Of a stretch of DNA of 64,000 nt, positions 9,439 through 17,400 are shown in pieces; within the stretch, counting starts at the first letter, position 1, and the number at the start of each line of letters is the position of its first letter. The stretch is from Campylobacter concisus (lineage in GTDB: Bacteria > Campylobacterota > Campylobacteria > Campylobacterales > Campylobacteraceae): NCBI RefSeq assembly GCF_003048905.1, contig NZ_PIRO01000005.1, positions 1 to 64,000 of the forward strand, written 5' to 3'. Made by a program: the position numbers and the translations under genes. A model generated the notes under the pieces. That model saw nothing but the letters and a program-made list of their open reading frames with translations. It was not told the DNA's origin and searched no databases.

Positions 9439-10227
9439 ATGAAGTTAAGTTCATCTTTACTAAGCGTAGGTCTTGGAGTTTTACTTTTAAGCGGTTGCGC
9501 AACTGGCAACAACAATGGCGTAACTGGCAGTGCTGCTGGTAGCAACAACAAAAACGCTAACACAAAAATAGAAAAGTGTAGTAGCACTCTTGGAACACTT
9601 GCGTTTTACGAAGATCAGAATTCTGACTGGTATTCATATTTAACACGCAACTACGAGCTCACATCAACTATTCCTGTTTTACGCCTTCTTGCACAACAAA
9701 CTGGTTGTTTTGTTATAGTTGAACGTGGCGCTATGATGGATAATATGATGCAAGAGCGTGCACTTGATAGATCAGGCGAACTACGTAGCGGTTCTGGTTT
9801 TGGCAAAGGTAAAATGGTAGCAGCTGATTATACTATTCGCCCTGAAATTTTCTTTAGTAACGAAGATACGGGCGGTGCAGGTGCTCTTGTTGGAGCACTT
9901 TTTGGTAGTGTAGCAGGTGCTATAGCTGGTGGTTTTTCAACAAAAGAGACACAAACCACATTGGTTCTTATAGAAAATCGTTCAGGTGTTCAATTAGCGG
10001 CAGCTATTGGCTCAGCTTCTAGCACTGACTTCTTTGGCATGGGCGGCGGTGCTGGCGCTTCTCTTGGTGCTGGACTTGGCGCGTATTCAAGAACACCTGA
10101 AGGAAAAACACTTGTAAATGCTTTTCTTGATTCGATGAATCAATTAGTTATTGCCCTAAAAGATTACAAAGCACAAACCGTAAAAGGTGGTCTTGGAAAA
10201 GGCGGAAGTCTAAAAGTAGGAGAATAA
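9439..10227 (+). CDS. CsgG-like outer-membrane lipoprotein
   Basis: This 262-residue protein has a lipoprotein signal peptide ending in LLLSGC (lipidated Cys near residue 20). It then shows the CsgG-type pattern: a RNYELTSTIPVLRLLAQQTGCFVIVERG segment is split here as helix plus strand, a GKMVAADYTIRP block, and a Gly-rich stretch ahead of KETQTTLVLIENRSGVQLAAAIGSAS. CsgG forms the outer-membrane pore for curli export in enterics, but CsgG-like lipoproteins also occur alone, and no csgA, csgB, csgE or csgF gene is visible here. The next gene, a Tyr/Arg-rich secreted protein, starts 2 bp after the stop and is a likely partner or substrate. A good -10 box and an AAGGAT ribosome site precede it. 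Confidence 0.75.
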   Translation: MKLSSSLLSVGLGVLLLSGCATGNNNGVTGSAAGSNNKNANTKIEKCSSTLGTLAFYEDQNSDWYSYLTRNYELTSTIPVLRLLAQQTGCFVIVERGAMMDNMMQERALDRSGELRSGSGFGKGKMVAADYTIRPEIFFSNEDTGGAGALVGALFGSVAGAIAGGFSTKETQTTLVLIENRSGVQLAAAIGSASSTDFFGMGGGAGASLGAGLGAYSRTPEGKTLVNAFLDSMNQLVIALKDYKAQTVKGGLGKGGSLKVGE

Positions 10228-10228
10228 C

Positions 10229-10651
10229 ATGAAATTTTTAGCCATTTTATTTTGTTCATTGACTTTTTTGTTTGCTATGAGTTATGAAAAAAAAGTTGAA
10301 GCTAGGCTTTGTGGTCTTATAAATCAAAGAGAAATGGCTAAAATTTATGGCGATATAAGAAGCATTGATAGCTTTGACAAAAAAATAGAAAGCTACAAAT
10401 TTCGCAACGGAATAGAAAAATTTGACGAGGATAGTTGCCGTGCAAATGGCTACTATCCTGTTGATCCAAACTATGCGCCATATCCGCCTAACTACCGCCC
10501 ATACTATCGAAATGAGTACGAAAGATATGATAGATTTCAGCGTGGTTACCGCGGAGGCTACTATAACGATGACGACTATGATGATGGTTTTGAGCGTGGA
10601 TATAGACGTGGTTATAAGGATGCTAGAAGAGACTATAGGCTAGGTAGATAA
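10229..10651 (+). CDS. Secreted Tyr/Arg/Asp-rich small protein, unknown function
   Basis: The 140-residue product starts with a Sec-type signal peptide (MKFLAILFCSLTFLFAMS). The mature part has two Cys and a C-terminal half of low complexity dominated by Tyr, Arg, Asp and Gly, for example PYPPNYRPYYRNEYERYD and repeated YRRGY-like units. It begins 2 bp downstream of the CsgG-like lipoprotein stop, so they are almost certainly translated from the same message. I do not recognise a family. Inference: it could be a periplasmic or surface accessory of the CsgG-like pore. Confidence 0.7.
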   Translation: MKFLAILFCSLTFLFAMSYEKKVEARLCGLINQREMAKIYGDIRSIDSFDKKIESYKFRNGIEKFDEDSCRANGYYPVDPNYAPYPPNYRPYYRNEYERYDRFQRGYRGGYYNDDDYDDGFERGYRRGYKDARRDYRLGR

Positions 10652-10802
10652 TCTTATCTAGCCTTAACTTTAACTGGCTCTTTTCTAACAAAAAAACGAC
10701 TTCTACAAATAGCAAATCAAAAACAATACATATACCAAATTTTACTGCTATAAATAAGTTCAGTGCATTGATTAAAAATTACAAAACCTGTGGATACGAC
10801 AA

Positions 10803-11640
10803 CATCCCAACTACCCAAATTTTTCTTTCGACAAAAGAGTAATAGACACCCTTACAAATAAGTTAGAGCAAGACCATAAAAATTTAAAAGAGCTAACAAG
10901 CAATATCAGCAGAGACGATCTTTTAAAGGTGCAAATTAGTGCACTTGAAGATGAAATAATAAGTTCATCTCTCATAGGGGGCGAAAGGCTTAAAAGATCA
11001 AGCATTCGCTCGTAGATAAAAAAGAGGCTATATGAAAATTTTGACTGGCTAGCTGACACTCATGCGACTAGACACAGTGTTAATCTAGTCTCGCTAATGT
11101 TTGAAGTAAATTTAAACAAAGACTATATGAACCTCGAGCGGCTACATAGCTGGCACAATACCTTGTTTGAATATATCCAAAGCAAAACTTACAAGATAAA
11201 ACGAGCCAAGTTTAGAGATGATGAGATGAGCGTCGTCTCAGGCTCTCCAGAAAATGTGCAAATCCACTATGAAGCCTTGCCAGTAGAGGTATAGAAGATG
11301 AGATGAGAACTTTTAAAATTTTATCAACAAAAGCCTTGAAAACGCATATCTAAAAAGTTTTATTGCACATCTTTAGTTTTTTATCCATCCTTATGATGAC
11401 GGTAATGGACGCATAACAAGGGCTTTGGCGCACTACTTTTTAAGAGAAGATGGTGTTAAGCCATTTTCTATCTCTAGCATTATTTAAGCAAATAGAAAAA
11501 ATTATTATGAAATTTTAGAGCAGATAACAAAGCTTGGAAATAATTTAAATTTTGATTTCACAGAGTGGATAATGTAGCACACCTACAAGCGGTAAATAGC
11601 GCTATAAACAAGCTATAAGCTTACTAAAAATATAAAATTT
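10803..11640 (+). pseudogene. Degraded Fic-family (DUF4172-type) protein gene
   Basis: Joining three reading-frame segments gives a recognisable Fic adenylyltransferase-type protein. The first segment reads YPNFSFDKRVIDTL, then SSSLIGGERLKRSS, where intact relatives carry the inhibitory S/TxxxE(G/N) helix, and meets a TAG at 11013. The next runs WLADTHATRHSVN through NLERLHSWHNTLFEY to a stop at 11292-11294. After a frame change comes LENAYLKSFIAHL, a TAG, then FFIHPYDDGNGR (11386-11412, matching the HPFxDGNGR catalytic loop). A TAA at 11485 and a TAG at 11575 follow, with a further frame change before HLQAVNSAINK. At least five in-frame stops and two frameshifts mean no functional protein. 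No clear start codon remains. It explains the otherwise gene-free stretch here. Confidence 0.85.
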
Positions 11641-11666
11641 CTATCGTAATTTAAGAGTCAAAGCCA

Positions 11667-12161
11667 TTAAAAATTATCTTTACCTAGTATCGTTGTCAGC
11701 TGTTCTTTGATTCTATCATCAAATTCACTAACGCTTATGACACCCCTACTTTCGCACATCTTGGCATCATTAACATCACAGTAGTCACTAAGTGCATTTT
11801 TGTATCCGCCCCTTATGCAAGCCTCTCTATCTTCTAAAAATCCAGCACCACCAAGGATAAGCACGCCAAGGTCAAAACCTATCTTAAATTTCGCACTCGC
11901 CGAGCTTTTAACCCAGCTTAAAAATATCTCATCGTATCTTAATCCAAGTGCTCCAACGCCATCTGGCACGATTAAGATATCTACACCATAAAGGCTCTCA
12001 GCATAAATTTCTGGATGAAGCCTGACGCCAAATTCATCGACAATCTCAGGCTTTAGTGCGTAAGTCTTGATATTAAAATCCTCAAATTTATGTAAAAAAT
12101 CATAAATTTTGGCAAAGCTTAGTAGATTTAGCTTGTCAAACATCAAAATGCCAACTTTCAT
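11667..12161 (-). CDS. DJ-1/PfpI family protein
   Basis: This 164-residue protein has the flavodoxin-like fold pattern of the DJ-1/PfpI superfamily: KVGILMFDKLN at the N-terminus, VDILIVPDGVGALGLRYDE in the middle and IGFDLGVLILGGAGFLEDREA where the nucleophile elbow lies. Relatives usually have a Cys at the elbow (AxCxG); here the segment reads FDLGVLILGG with no Cys, so classical peptidase, glyoxalase or deglycase chemistry is doubtful. It starts 11 bp after the dapD stop on the same strand and may share its transcript. Function unknown. Confidence 0.7.
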   Translation of the reverse strand: MKVGILMFDKLNLLSFAKIYDFLHKFEDFNIKTYALKPEIVDEFGVRLHPEIYAESLYGVDILIVPDGVGALGLRYDEIFLSWVKSSASAKFKIGFDLGVLILGGAGFLEDREACIRGGYKNALSDYCDVNDAKMCESRGVISVSEFDDRIKEQLTTILGKDNF

Positions 12162-12172
12162 GCTAGCTCCTT

Positions 12173-13372
12173 TTAATGAAGTGCCTCATTTAGCTTGATC
12201 GCCCTTTTGCTCGCACTTGCAGTGATCTGACCTGTTTGGCTATTTTGTCTAAAATGAAGTCCATTTAGCCCGCCAAGCTCAAGTGCTTTGTAAATTTCAG
12301 CTTCAAATTTAAACTCTGGATTTAGCTTAGCTAACTTTTCGCACTCGCTAGCTGATATATAGACCTTTGTGCCTTCAAGCACTGCTATACCAGCATCCAC
12401 GATGCAGTTATCACCAAGAGGTACACCTGTAACTGAGTTTGCCCCAAGCAAGCAGTGTTTGCCGATGCTTACAGGGTTCCCGTTTGTGCCACTTAGTACG
12501 CCAAGTATGCTTGCCCCTCCGCCTACGTCGCTACCCTCGCCAACTACGACAGAGCTGCTGACTCTGCCTTCGACCATCACGCCACCAGTTGTACCTGCGT
12601 TAAAGTTGATGTAGGCAGCACCTGGCATAACGACTGTGCCAGGATACACGGCAGCACCCATGCGAACCTTAGCTGAGTCTAAAATTCTCGTGTTATCAGC
12701 CGGAATGATATGGCTTAAAAATCTTGGGAATTTATCGACGCTAACGATTGCTGGGTATTCGCCAAACATCTTTAGAGAAATTTCATTTTCTCTTAGCCAT
12801 TCAAGCTCAATCGGCGTATTTTGGCTAGTCCATGCAACATTTGGCAACACACCAAAAGCTCCATCAAGCACGATCGTTCTAGGTGCGACCTTACCAAGTG
12901 AGATCAAGTAAAGCTTGAGATATACGGCCTCTACGCTAAGTGGTTTTGCATCATCAAATAAAAACACAAGCTTAAATTTATTCTCATTTAGTTCAAGATC
13001 GTCATCGAATGCCATTTTTACGGCATGCAAATTTTGTACATTTTTATGAGAGCTTATCTCTTTTTCAAAAACACTAAAGAGCTTGCTAGCTTTTTTCACC
13101 ACTTTTGGAGTAAGATCGGCTACAAATTCAGAGCCATTAAAATCAACCTTAACATCACATTTTTGCAAGGCATAGATATAAGCAGCTGCGCTTAAAAAGC
13201 TCTCTTTGTAATTTACAACAGCGAATGTCGCTTGCAAAATTTTATCTGTATTTTTTTGTCCGCGATCGATCCTAGCGATACCAAAAGCAAGCGGATCTTT
13301 GTAGCCATCTTTTTTTCTAAATTCTTCAAAAAATTCCTTAAATTCATTTGCATCTTTAAACTCTTTAGACAT
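12173..13372 (-). CDS. dapD: 2,3,4,5-tetrahydropyridine-2,6-dicarboxylate N-succinyltransferase
   Basis: DapD transfers succinyl from succinyl-CoA to tetrahydrodipicolinate in the lysine and meso-diaminopimelate pathway, feeding peptidoglycan. This is the long Campylobacter-type form (399 residues). A distinct N-terminal domain (DGYKDPLAFGIARIDRG) is followed by a left-handed beta-helix of hexapeptide repeats from about residue 240 to 330 (VRMGAAVYPGTVVMPGAAYI, VEGRVSSSVVVGEGSDVGGG, IGKHCLLGANS). The beta-helix mediates trimerisation and CoA binding. It is a single-copy housekeeping gene followed by the DJ-1-like gene. Confidence 0.92.
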   Translation of the reverse strand: MSKEFKDANEFKEFFEEFRKKDGYKDPLAFGIARIDRGQKNTDKILQATFAVVNYKESFLSAAAYIYALQKCDVKVDFNGSEFVADLTPKVVKKASKLFSVFEKEISSHKNVQNLHAVKMAFDDDLELNENKFKLVFLFDDAKPLSVEAVYLKLYLISLGKVAPRTIVLDGAFGVLPNVAWTSQNTPIELEWLRENEISLKMFGEYPAIVSVDKFPRFLSHIIPADNTRILDSAKVRMGAAVYPGTVVMPGAAYINFNAGTTGGVMVEGRVSSSVVVGEGSDVGGGASILGVLSGTNGNPVSIGKHCLLGANSVTGVPLGDNCIVDAGIAVLEGTKVYISASECEKLAKLNPEFKFEAEIYKALELGGLNGLHFRQNSQTGQITASASKRAIKLNEALH

Positions 13373-13468
13373 CTATTCTCCTTTAAATTTTTTCTTAGTC
13401 TAGCCAAAAATGGCTAAAAATTTTATGATTTTAAGTCCATTAAAATTTTTAAATATTTTTATATTTTT

Positions 13469-13487
13469 AATAATGATTAACCTTATC
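13469..13487 (+). promoter_or_regulatory. Possible Fur box upstream of yagU-like gene
   Basis: The 19 bases AATAATGATTAACCTTATC match the classical Fur consensus GATAATGATAATCATTATC at 15 positions by my hand alignment. The site lies about 50 bp before the start codon, within promoter range. AT-rich Campylobacter DNA produces chance matches, so this needs a scan and binding data. Confidence 0.4.
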
Positions 13488-13536
13488 ATAAAGTAAATTG
13501 CAATAATATTTCGCAAAATTTAAAGAAGGAGTTTAA

Positions 13537-14139
13537 ATGTCAAATTTAGTAACAAAACCTAGATTTGCTCTGGCTGTGTTAATCGGCCTTGTCGCTGGCA
13601 TTGTCTCAGCTTTTGTCAAATGGGGAGCAGAATTTCCACTTCCTCCAAGAAGTCCGATGGATATGTTTAACGCTGCTTGTGGACCAGAGAGTGCCATTAG
13701 AGCAGCCGATGCGATCGATTGCTCTAGAAATTTCTTAAATCCGCCTTATGTATTTTTAAGGGATTATTTGGGCGTAGCCGATCCAAATGCCGCTATTTAC
13801 GAGTTTGCAGGGCATGCATTTAACTACGTAATGATGACGCATATATTATTTTCGATCGTTTTTGCGGTTGCTTATTGTGTTTTGGCTGAGAAATTTCCAA
13901 AGATTACAATATGGCAAGGCTTACTAGTTGGCGTTATCGTAAATATCGCTGTTCACGTGATCACATTACCTATTTTGGGGCTTACTCCACCACTTTGGAC
14001 ACTCCCTTGGTACGAGCATGTATCTGAATTTGTCGGCCACATGATATGGTTCTGGTCGATAGAGATCATCCGTCACGACCTAAGAGCTAGGATCACAAAA
14101 GAAAAAGATCCAAGTGATTATTGCTACTGCAACGCATAA
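13537..14139 (+). CDS. YagU-family inner-membrane protein (DUF1440)
   Basis: This 200-residue protein has four hydrophobic segments (about 12-30, 92-118, 128-150 and 160-175) and the YagU-like N-terminus [20 protein letters not shown] followed by EFPLPPRSP. In E. coli, YagU is an inner-membrane protein linked to acid resistance; the mechanism is unknown. The C-terminal half has conserved-looking His ([28 protein letters not shown]) that could bind metal. It ends in a Cys-containing tail DYCYCNA. The gene stands alone with an AAGGAG ribosome site and a possible Fur box upstream, suggesting iron or stress control. Confidence 0.8.
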   Translation: MSNLVTKPRFALAVLIGLVAGIVSAFVKWGAEFPLPPRSPMDMFNAACGPESAIRAADAIDCSRNFLNPPYVFLRDYLGVADPNAAIYEFAGHAFNYVMMTHILFSIVFAVAYCVLAEKFPKITIWQGLLVGVIVNIAVHVITLPILGLTPPLWTLPWYEHVSEFVGHMIWFWSIEIIRHDLRARITKEKDPSDYCYCNA

Positions 14140-14223
14140 GTGCAAATTTCTACTGTTTTGGGCTAAAAACCTAAAACAGCAACTAAATTTATCTCACCAT
14201 TTAAAAGCAAAATTTATCCGCGA

Positions 14224-14676
14224 TTAGCACTCCTGGCTAAGCTCTAAATTTTCTAAACGAAGTGGCTTTTCACCTTCAAAAATCACCCCAATACCAAAAG
14301 GTTCACAAATATCAAGCGCACCCTCAGCAAATCTCATCAGCCACTGCTTATCGTGTGAATAAAAGGTACATTGTGGCGAGCTAAATGGCAGGTCGCAAAC
14401 TGGCACGTCAAGCAATTTAAGCTCGTCCTTGCTCAAAAGGCATTTTTGCTTAAGCTCATCTCGTAAAAAAATAAGCGCATCTTTTATGTACCGGTCGATA
14501 TCCTGGGTGATACTCTGCGCAAGCAAAATCGTCTCATCATCCACATCTGCCCCATCTGTGCTAACAAGGCAAAATGGTACCTGATCAAAAATTTCACTTT
14601 CAAGCTTCATCTCCGCATACCAGATAAAGCCATCATCAGTTGCAACTTTTTCAAGTTCGCCAAATTTTAAAGTCAT
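14224..14676 (-). CDS. Conserved hypothetical cytoplasmic protein
   Basis: This 150-residue acidic protein has no signal peptide or membrane segment. Visible features are an ordered N-terminal part with WYAEMKLES and DDETILLAQSITQDIDRYIKDALIFLRDEL, which looks like strand-helix architecture, and several Cys (KQKCLLS, VPVCDLP, SPQCTFYS, DICEPF, SQEC). I do not recognise a characterised family, though the layout resembles small DUF proteins that occur singly in Proteobacteria. It is monocistronic by position. Confidence 0.6.
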   Translation of the reverse strand: MTLKFGELEKVATDDGFIWYAEMKLESEIFDQVPFCLVSTDGADVDDETILLAQSITQDIDRYIKDALIFLRDELKQKCLLSKDELKLLDVPVCDLPFSSPQCTFYSHDKQWLMRFAEGALDICEPFGIGVIFEGEKPLRLENLELSQEC

Positions 14677-14776
14677 TTTTTATTCTCATTTTTGTGGTTT
14701 TGCTACTCTTATGAAAAAGAGCCAAATTTAAGCAAATTTGTAGTGACCTAAAATTTATCATCTAAAATGAAGATAA

Positions 14777-14823
14777 CTTGTAAATTTGACCTTTTAGCAT
14801 AAAGAAAAAGCTAAATTTACAAG
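14777..14823. repeat. 11-bp perfect inverted repeat with 25-bp loop
   Basis: CTTGTAAATTT at 14777-14787 is matched by AAATTTACAAG at 14813-14823. It lies just downstream of the minus-strand secreted-protein gene ending at 14848 and could act as a weak terminator or an mRNA 3' structure. AAATTT is very common in this genome, so function is uncertain. Confidence 0.4.
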
Positions 14824-14847
14824 CAAATTTTCAGTTTTTCTCGCTAT

Positions 14848-15537
14848 TTAGAAGCAAAATTTCTCATCAGTGCCATTTTGCTTGCGCATAGCTTTAAAGT
14901 TAGCAAGATTATCTTTATCTAAAAAGTAATCTTTCTCTTTTTTATTGCGGGCTTCTAGCTTTTCTATGCCTTTTGCAAGGGCTGCTTTTCTATCTTCGTG
15001 AGGTGAGCTAAATTCTGGCGAGAACATCGCTTCATAAGCATTTTTCTTAGTCCATTCAAGCGCTTTATCAGCGATCTCTTGTTGCTTTTTGATATCGCAA
15101 AATGCATAAGGATTGACCACGTCGCCAACAAGCTTCATAAACGCTCCTATCGCGGCCACCACGTCAGTAAATTTCTCGCCCTCCATGTCTATAACGCCTC
15201 TTAGCAAGATCGCGCGATTTTTTGCCGCATAAAACCAAAATACCGCATCATCGCGAAGTCCAAGATCGTATGCGCGAGCTGAAAGAACAAAAAGAGTTAT
15301 CGGAGAGACCATTTGTGGGGCGTCTTGTACGATCTTTTCAGCCTTTTTAAAGCCCTCTTTTTTGCCACTTTTTAAAAGCTCATCTATCTTGTCATAGACC
15401 TTTACGTACTCCACCTTGCCAGCATTTGCTGAGTAGTATGGCGTGACGTAGATGTCGATACTTCTTACTTTGCCATCATTTGCAAAGCCACATACCGCTG
15501 TAAAAAGTAGCATCAAAAGCAGTGATAAAATTTTCAT
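14848..15537 (-). CDS. Secreted hypothetical protein
   Basis: The 229-residue product begins with a Sec signal peptide (MKILSLLLMLLFTAVCGFAN, cleavage near residue 20) and so is probably periplasmic. The mature part is helical and Lys-rich, with YDKIDELLKSGKKEGFKKAE and a segment resembling a TPR-like helix pair (ITLFVLSARAYDLGLRDDAV, then FWFYAAKNRAILLRGV). Two Cys occur in the mature part (YAFCDIK and the C-terminal FCF). I know no function. It is separated from the upstream DUF711 operon by a strong terminator, so it has its own promoter. Confidence 0.6.
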   Translation of the reverse strand: MKILSLLLMLLFTAVCGFANDGKVRSIDIYVTPYYSANAGKVEYVKVYDKIDELLKSGKKEGFKKAEKIVQDAPQMVSPITLFVLSARAYDLGLRDDAVFWFYAAKNRAILLRGVIDMEGEKFTDVVAAIGAFMKLVGDVVNPYAFCDIKKQQEIADKALEWTKKNAYEAMFSPEFSSPHEDRKAALAKGIEKLEARNKKEKDYFLDKDNLANFKAMRKQNGTDEKFCF

Positions 15538-15610
15538 TTTAGCTCCTTGGTTTAAAATTTTTATTATTTTAACTAAAAGCAGTTGAAAAGATTAGGATAA
15601 ATTTAAGAAA

Positions 15611-15635
15611 AAGTCCGCAAATTTAAAGCGGACTT
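15611..15635 (-). terminator. Rho-independent terminator after the ACT-DUF711 operon
   Basis: AAGTCCGC and GCGGACTT form a perfect 8-bp stem around a 9-base loop, followed on the minus strand by TTTTTCTT. It lies 6 bp beyond the DUF711 stop codon. Confidence 0.85.
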
Positions 15636-15641
15636 CGAAGA

Positions 15642-16979
15642 TTAGTTTTTAAAACTATGAATTGGAGCTGGAATTTGTCCGCCACGAGCGATGAAGTCGG
15701 CACTAGAGGCTTTGTTTATCTTCATCACAGGTGCTCTTCCTAAAAGGCCTCCAAACTCGATCATATCGCCCTCACGTCCAAGAGGTATAATTCGAACGGC
15801 CGTTGTTTTTTGATTTATCACGCCGATAGCCGCCTCATCAGCGATCATAGCAGCTATGCTCTCGCTTGGTGTGTCAGCAGGTATAGCGATCATATCAAGA
15901 CCAACCGAGCATATCGCCGTCATCGCTTCAAGCTTTTCTAAATTTAGCGATCCCGCGCGCACCGCAGCTATCATGCCCTCATCTTCTGAGACCGGGATAA
16001 ATGCACCGCTTAAGCCGCCCACTTGATTGCACGCCATGACGCCACCTTTTTTAACTGCGTCATTTAACAAAGCAAGTGCCGCAGTCGTTCCGTGCGTACC
16101 AACAGCCTCAAGCCCCATCTCCTCAAGCACACGAGCCACCGAGTCGCCCACAGCTGGTGTTGGGGCAAGAGAGAGATCGACGATACCAAATTTCATCCCA
16201 AGGCGCTCACTCGCCATTTGACCAACTAACTGGCCGATACGCGTTATCTTAAACGCCGTCTTTTTAACGGTCTCAGCCACCACGTCAAAGCTCTCGCCAC
16301 GTACCTTTTCAAGGGCTCTTTTTACCACGCCAGGGCCAGAAACGCCGACATTTATCACCACATCAGCCTCGCCCACGCCGTGAAATGCACCAGCCATGAA
16401 AGGATTATCCTCGACTGCATTTGCAAAGACAACAAGCTTGGCACAACCCATCTCCGAAGCTGCCGCCGTCTCTTTTATGATACGTCCCATATCACGCACC
16501 GCGCTCATATTTATGCCAGTTTTCGTTGAGCCGACATTGACGCTTGCACACACTTTTGTAGTCTGCGCAAGTGCTTGCGGGATAGAATTTATCAAAATTT
16601 CATCGCCCTTTTGATATCCCTTTTGAACTAAAGCTGAAAAACCACCTATAAAATCAATACCAACCTCAATAGCCGCTCTATCAAGCGTCTTTGCGATCAT
16701 CACGTAGTCTTTTGCATCCGTTGCGGCGCCGATTATCGAGATAGGCGTCACGCTCACTCTTTTATTGACGATTGGTATGCCTAGCTCAGTAGAAATTTCG
16801 TTGCCCACTTTGACTAGGTCTTTGGCTTTAGTGGTGATTTTTGCGTAAATTTTGTCGCAAGCTTTGTTTATATCAGGATCGATGCAGTCAAGCAAACTAA
16901 TGCCCATCGTGATCGTTCTGATGTCAAAATTTTGCTCTTCGATCATCGAGATCGTTTCGGTTACGTTTTTGATGTCCAT
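15642..16979 (-). CDS. PFL family protein (DUF711)
   Basis: This 445-residue cytoplasmic protein belongs to the DUF711 family, sometimes named PFL or UPF0210 because of a structural link to glycyl-radical enzymes. Typical blocks are the N-terminal [62 protein letters not shown] and [15 protein letters not shown]. Biochemical function is not established in general. It follows the small ACT-domain gene by 9 bp, and this ACT-DUF711 pairing is common in bacteria, suggesting that the ACT partner senses a ligand for it. A strong terminator follows. Confidence 0.9.
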   Translation of the reverse strand: MDIKNVTETISMIEEQNFDIRTITMGISLLDCIDPDINKACDKIYAKITTKAKDLVKVGNEISTELGIPIVNKRVSVTPISIIGAATDAKDYVMIAKTLDRAAIEVGIDFIGGFSALVQKGYQKGDEILINSIPQALAQTTKVCASVNVGSTKTGINMSAVRDMGRIIKETAAASEMGCAKLVVFANAVEDNPFMAGAFHGVGEADVVINVGVSGPGVVKRALEKVRGESFDVVAETVKKTAFKITRIGQLVGQMASERLGMKFGIVDLSLAPTPAVGDSVARVLEEMGLEAVGTHGTTAALALLNDAVKKGGVMACNQVGGLSGAFIPVSEDEGMIAAVRAGSLNLEKLEAMTAICSVGLDMIAIPADTPSESIAAMIADEAAIGVINQKTTAVRIIPLGREGDMIEFGGLLGRAPVMKINKASSADFIARGGQIPAPIHSFKN

Positions 16980-16988
16980 TGTTTTTCC

Positions 16989-17255
16989 TTAGATTGTATG
17001 CATCGCATCAAAGATAGCGGAACTTTGGATATTTATCTTTACTTTTAGATTCTCTCCAAGTTTATTAAGCTCTTCTCTTAGGACCGTAAAATCCTTATTT
17101 TCATCACTTGAAACCACTGCCATCATCGTAAAAAACTCATCTAAAATAGTCTGTGAGATATCATCTATGTTTAGCCCTAGCTCGCTAAGCTTTGCTGAGA
17201 CGCCAGCAACGATGCCGACTCTATCTTTTCCGACTACGGTTACGATCGCTTTCAT
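16989..17255 (-). CDS. ACT domain protein (UPF0237 type)
   Basis: The 88-residue product is a single ACT domain, MKAIVTVVGKDRVGIVAGVS, with the Gly-rich ligand loop at residues 9-17. I chose the ATG at 17255 because AGGAG sits just before it and the domain starts exactly there; a longer in-frame extension of 24 residues adds no domain sequence. ACT domains of this family resemble the glycine-cleavage regulator GcvR and bind small ligands, often amino acids. It is the first gene of the ACT-DUF711 operon, 9 bp before the second. Confidence 0.88.
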   Translation of the reverse strand: MKAIVTVVGKDRVGIVAGVSAKLSELGLNIDDISQTILDEFFTMMAVVSSDENKDFTVLREELNKLGENLKVKINIQSSAIFDAMHTI

Positions 17256-17400
17256 CTTTTCTCCTGTTAATAAATTTTTGATTTGAAGTGCATTTTGGCT
17301 CCAAAATTTAAGCCAAGTATCAAGCAAAGCTAAATTTTGGCAGCCAACTTCAAACTGGCAAATTTTAAAATTTGATATAAATTTTTATCTTTTGTAAATT

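Noticed and set aside
9206..9502. 98-codon minus-strand frame over the glmS end and the following gap
   Set aside because: It overlaps the conserved end of glmS and the CsgG-like signal peptide, lacks a ribosome site and encodes no recognisable domain.
9439..10651. A curli biogenesis operon
   Set aside because: Only a CsgG-like pore is present; no curlin repeats or other csg genes are seen.
10976..10981. Poly-G tract for phase variation
   Set aside because: The run is only five G, too short for the typical eight or more of Campylobacter contingency loci, and lies within a pseudogene. No longer poly-G or poly-C tract caught my eye.
12369..12911. Plus-strand frames inside dapD and similar ones inside other genes
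   Set aside because: They are antisense shadows of conserved coding sequence with no ribosome site or domain.
13213..13417. Short frames on both strands at the dapD start
   Set aside because: Both are shadows of the dapD N-terminus and have Lys/Phe-rich composition typical of out-of-frame AT-rich DNA.
16989..17327. Longer ACT-domain protein beginning at 17327
   Set aside because: The extra 24 residues show no domain sequence, and AGGAG lies before the internal ATG at 17255.
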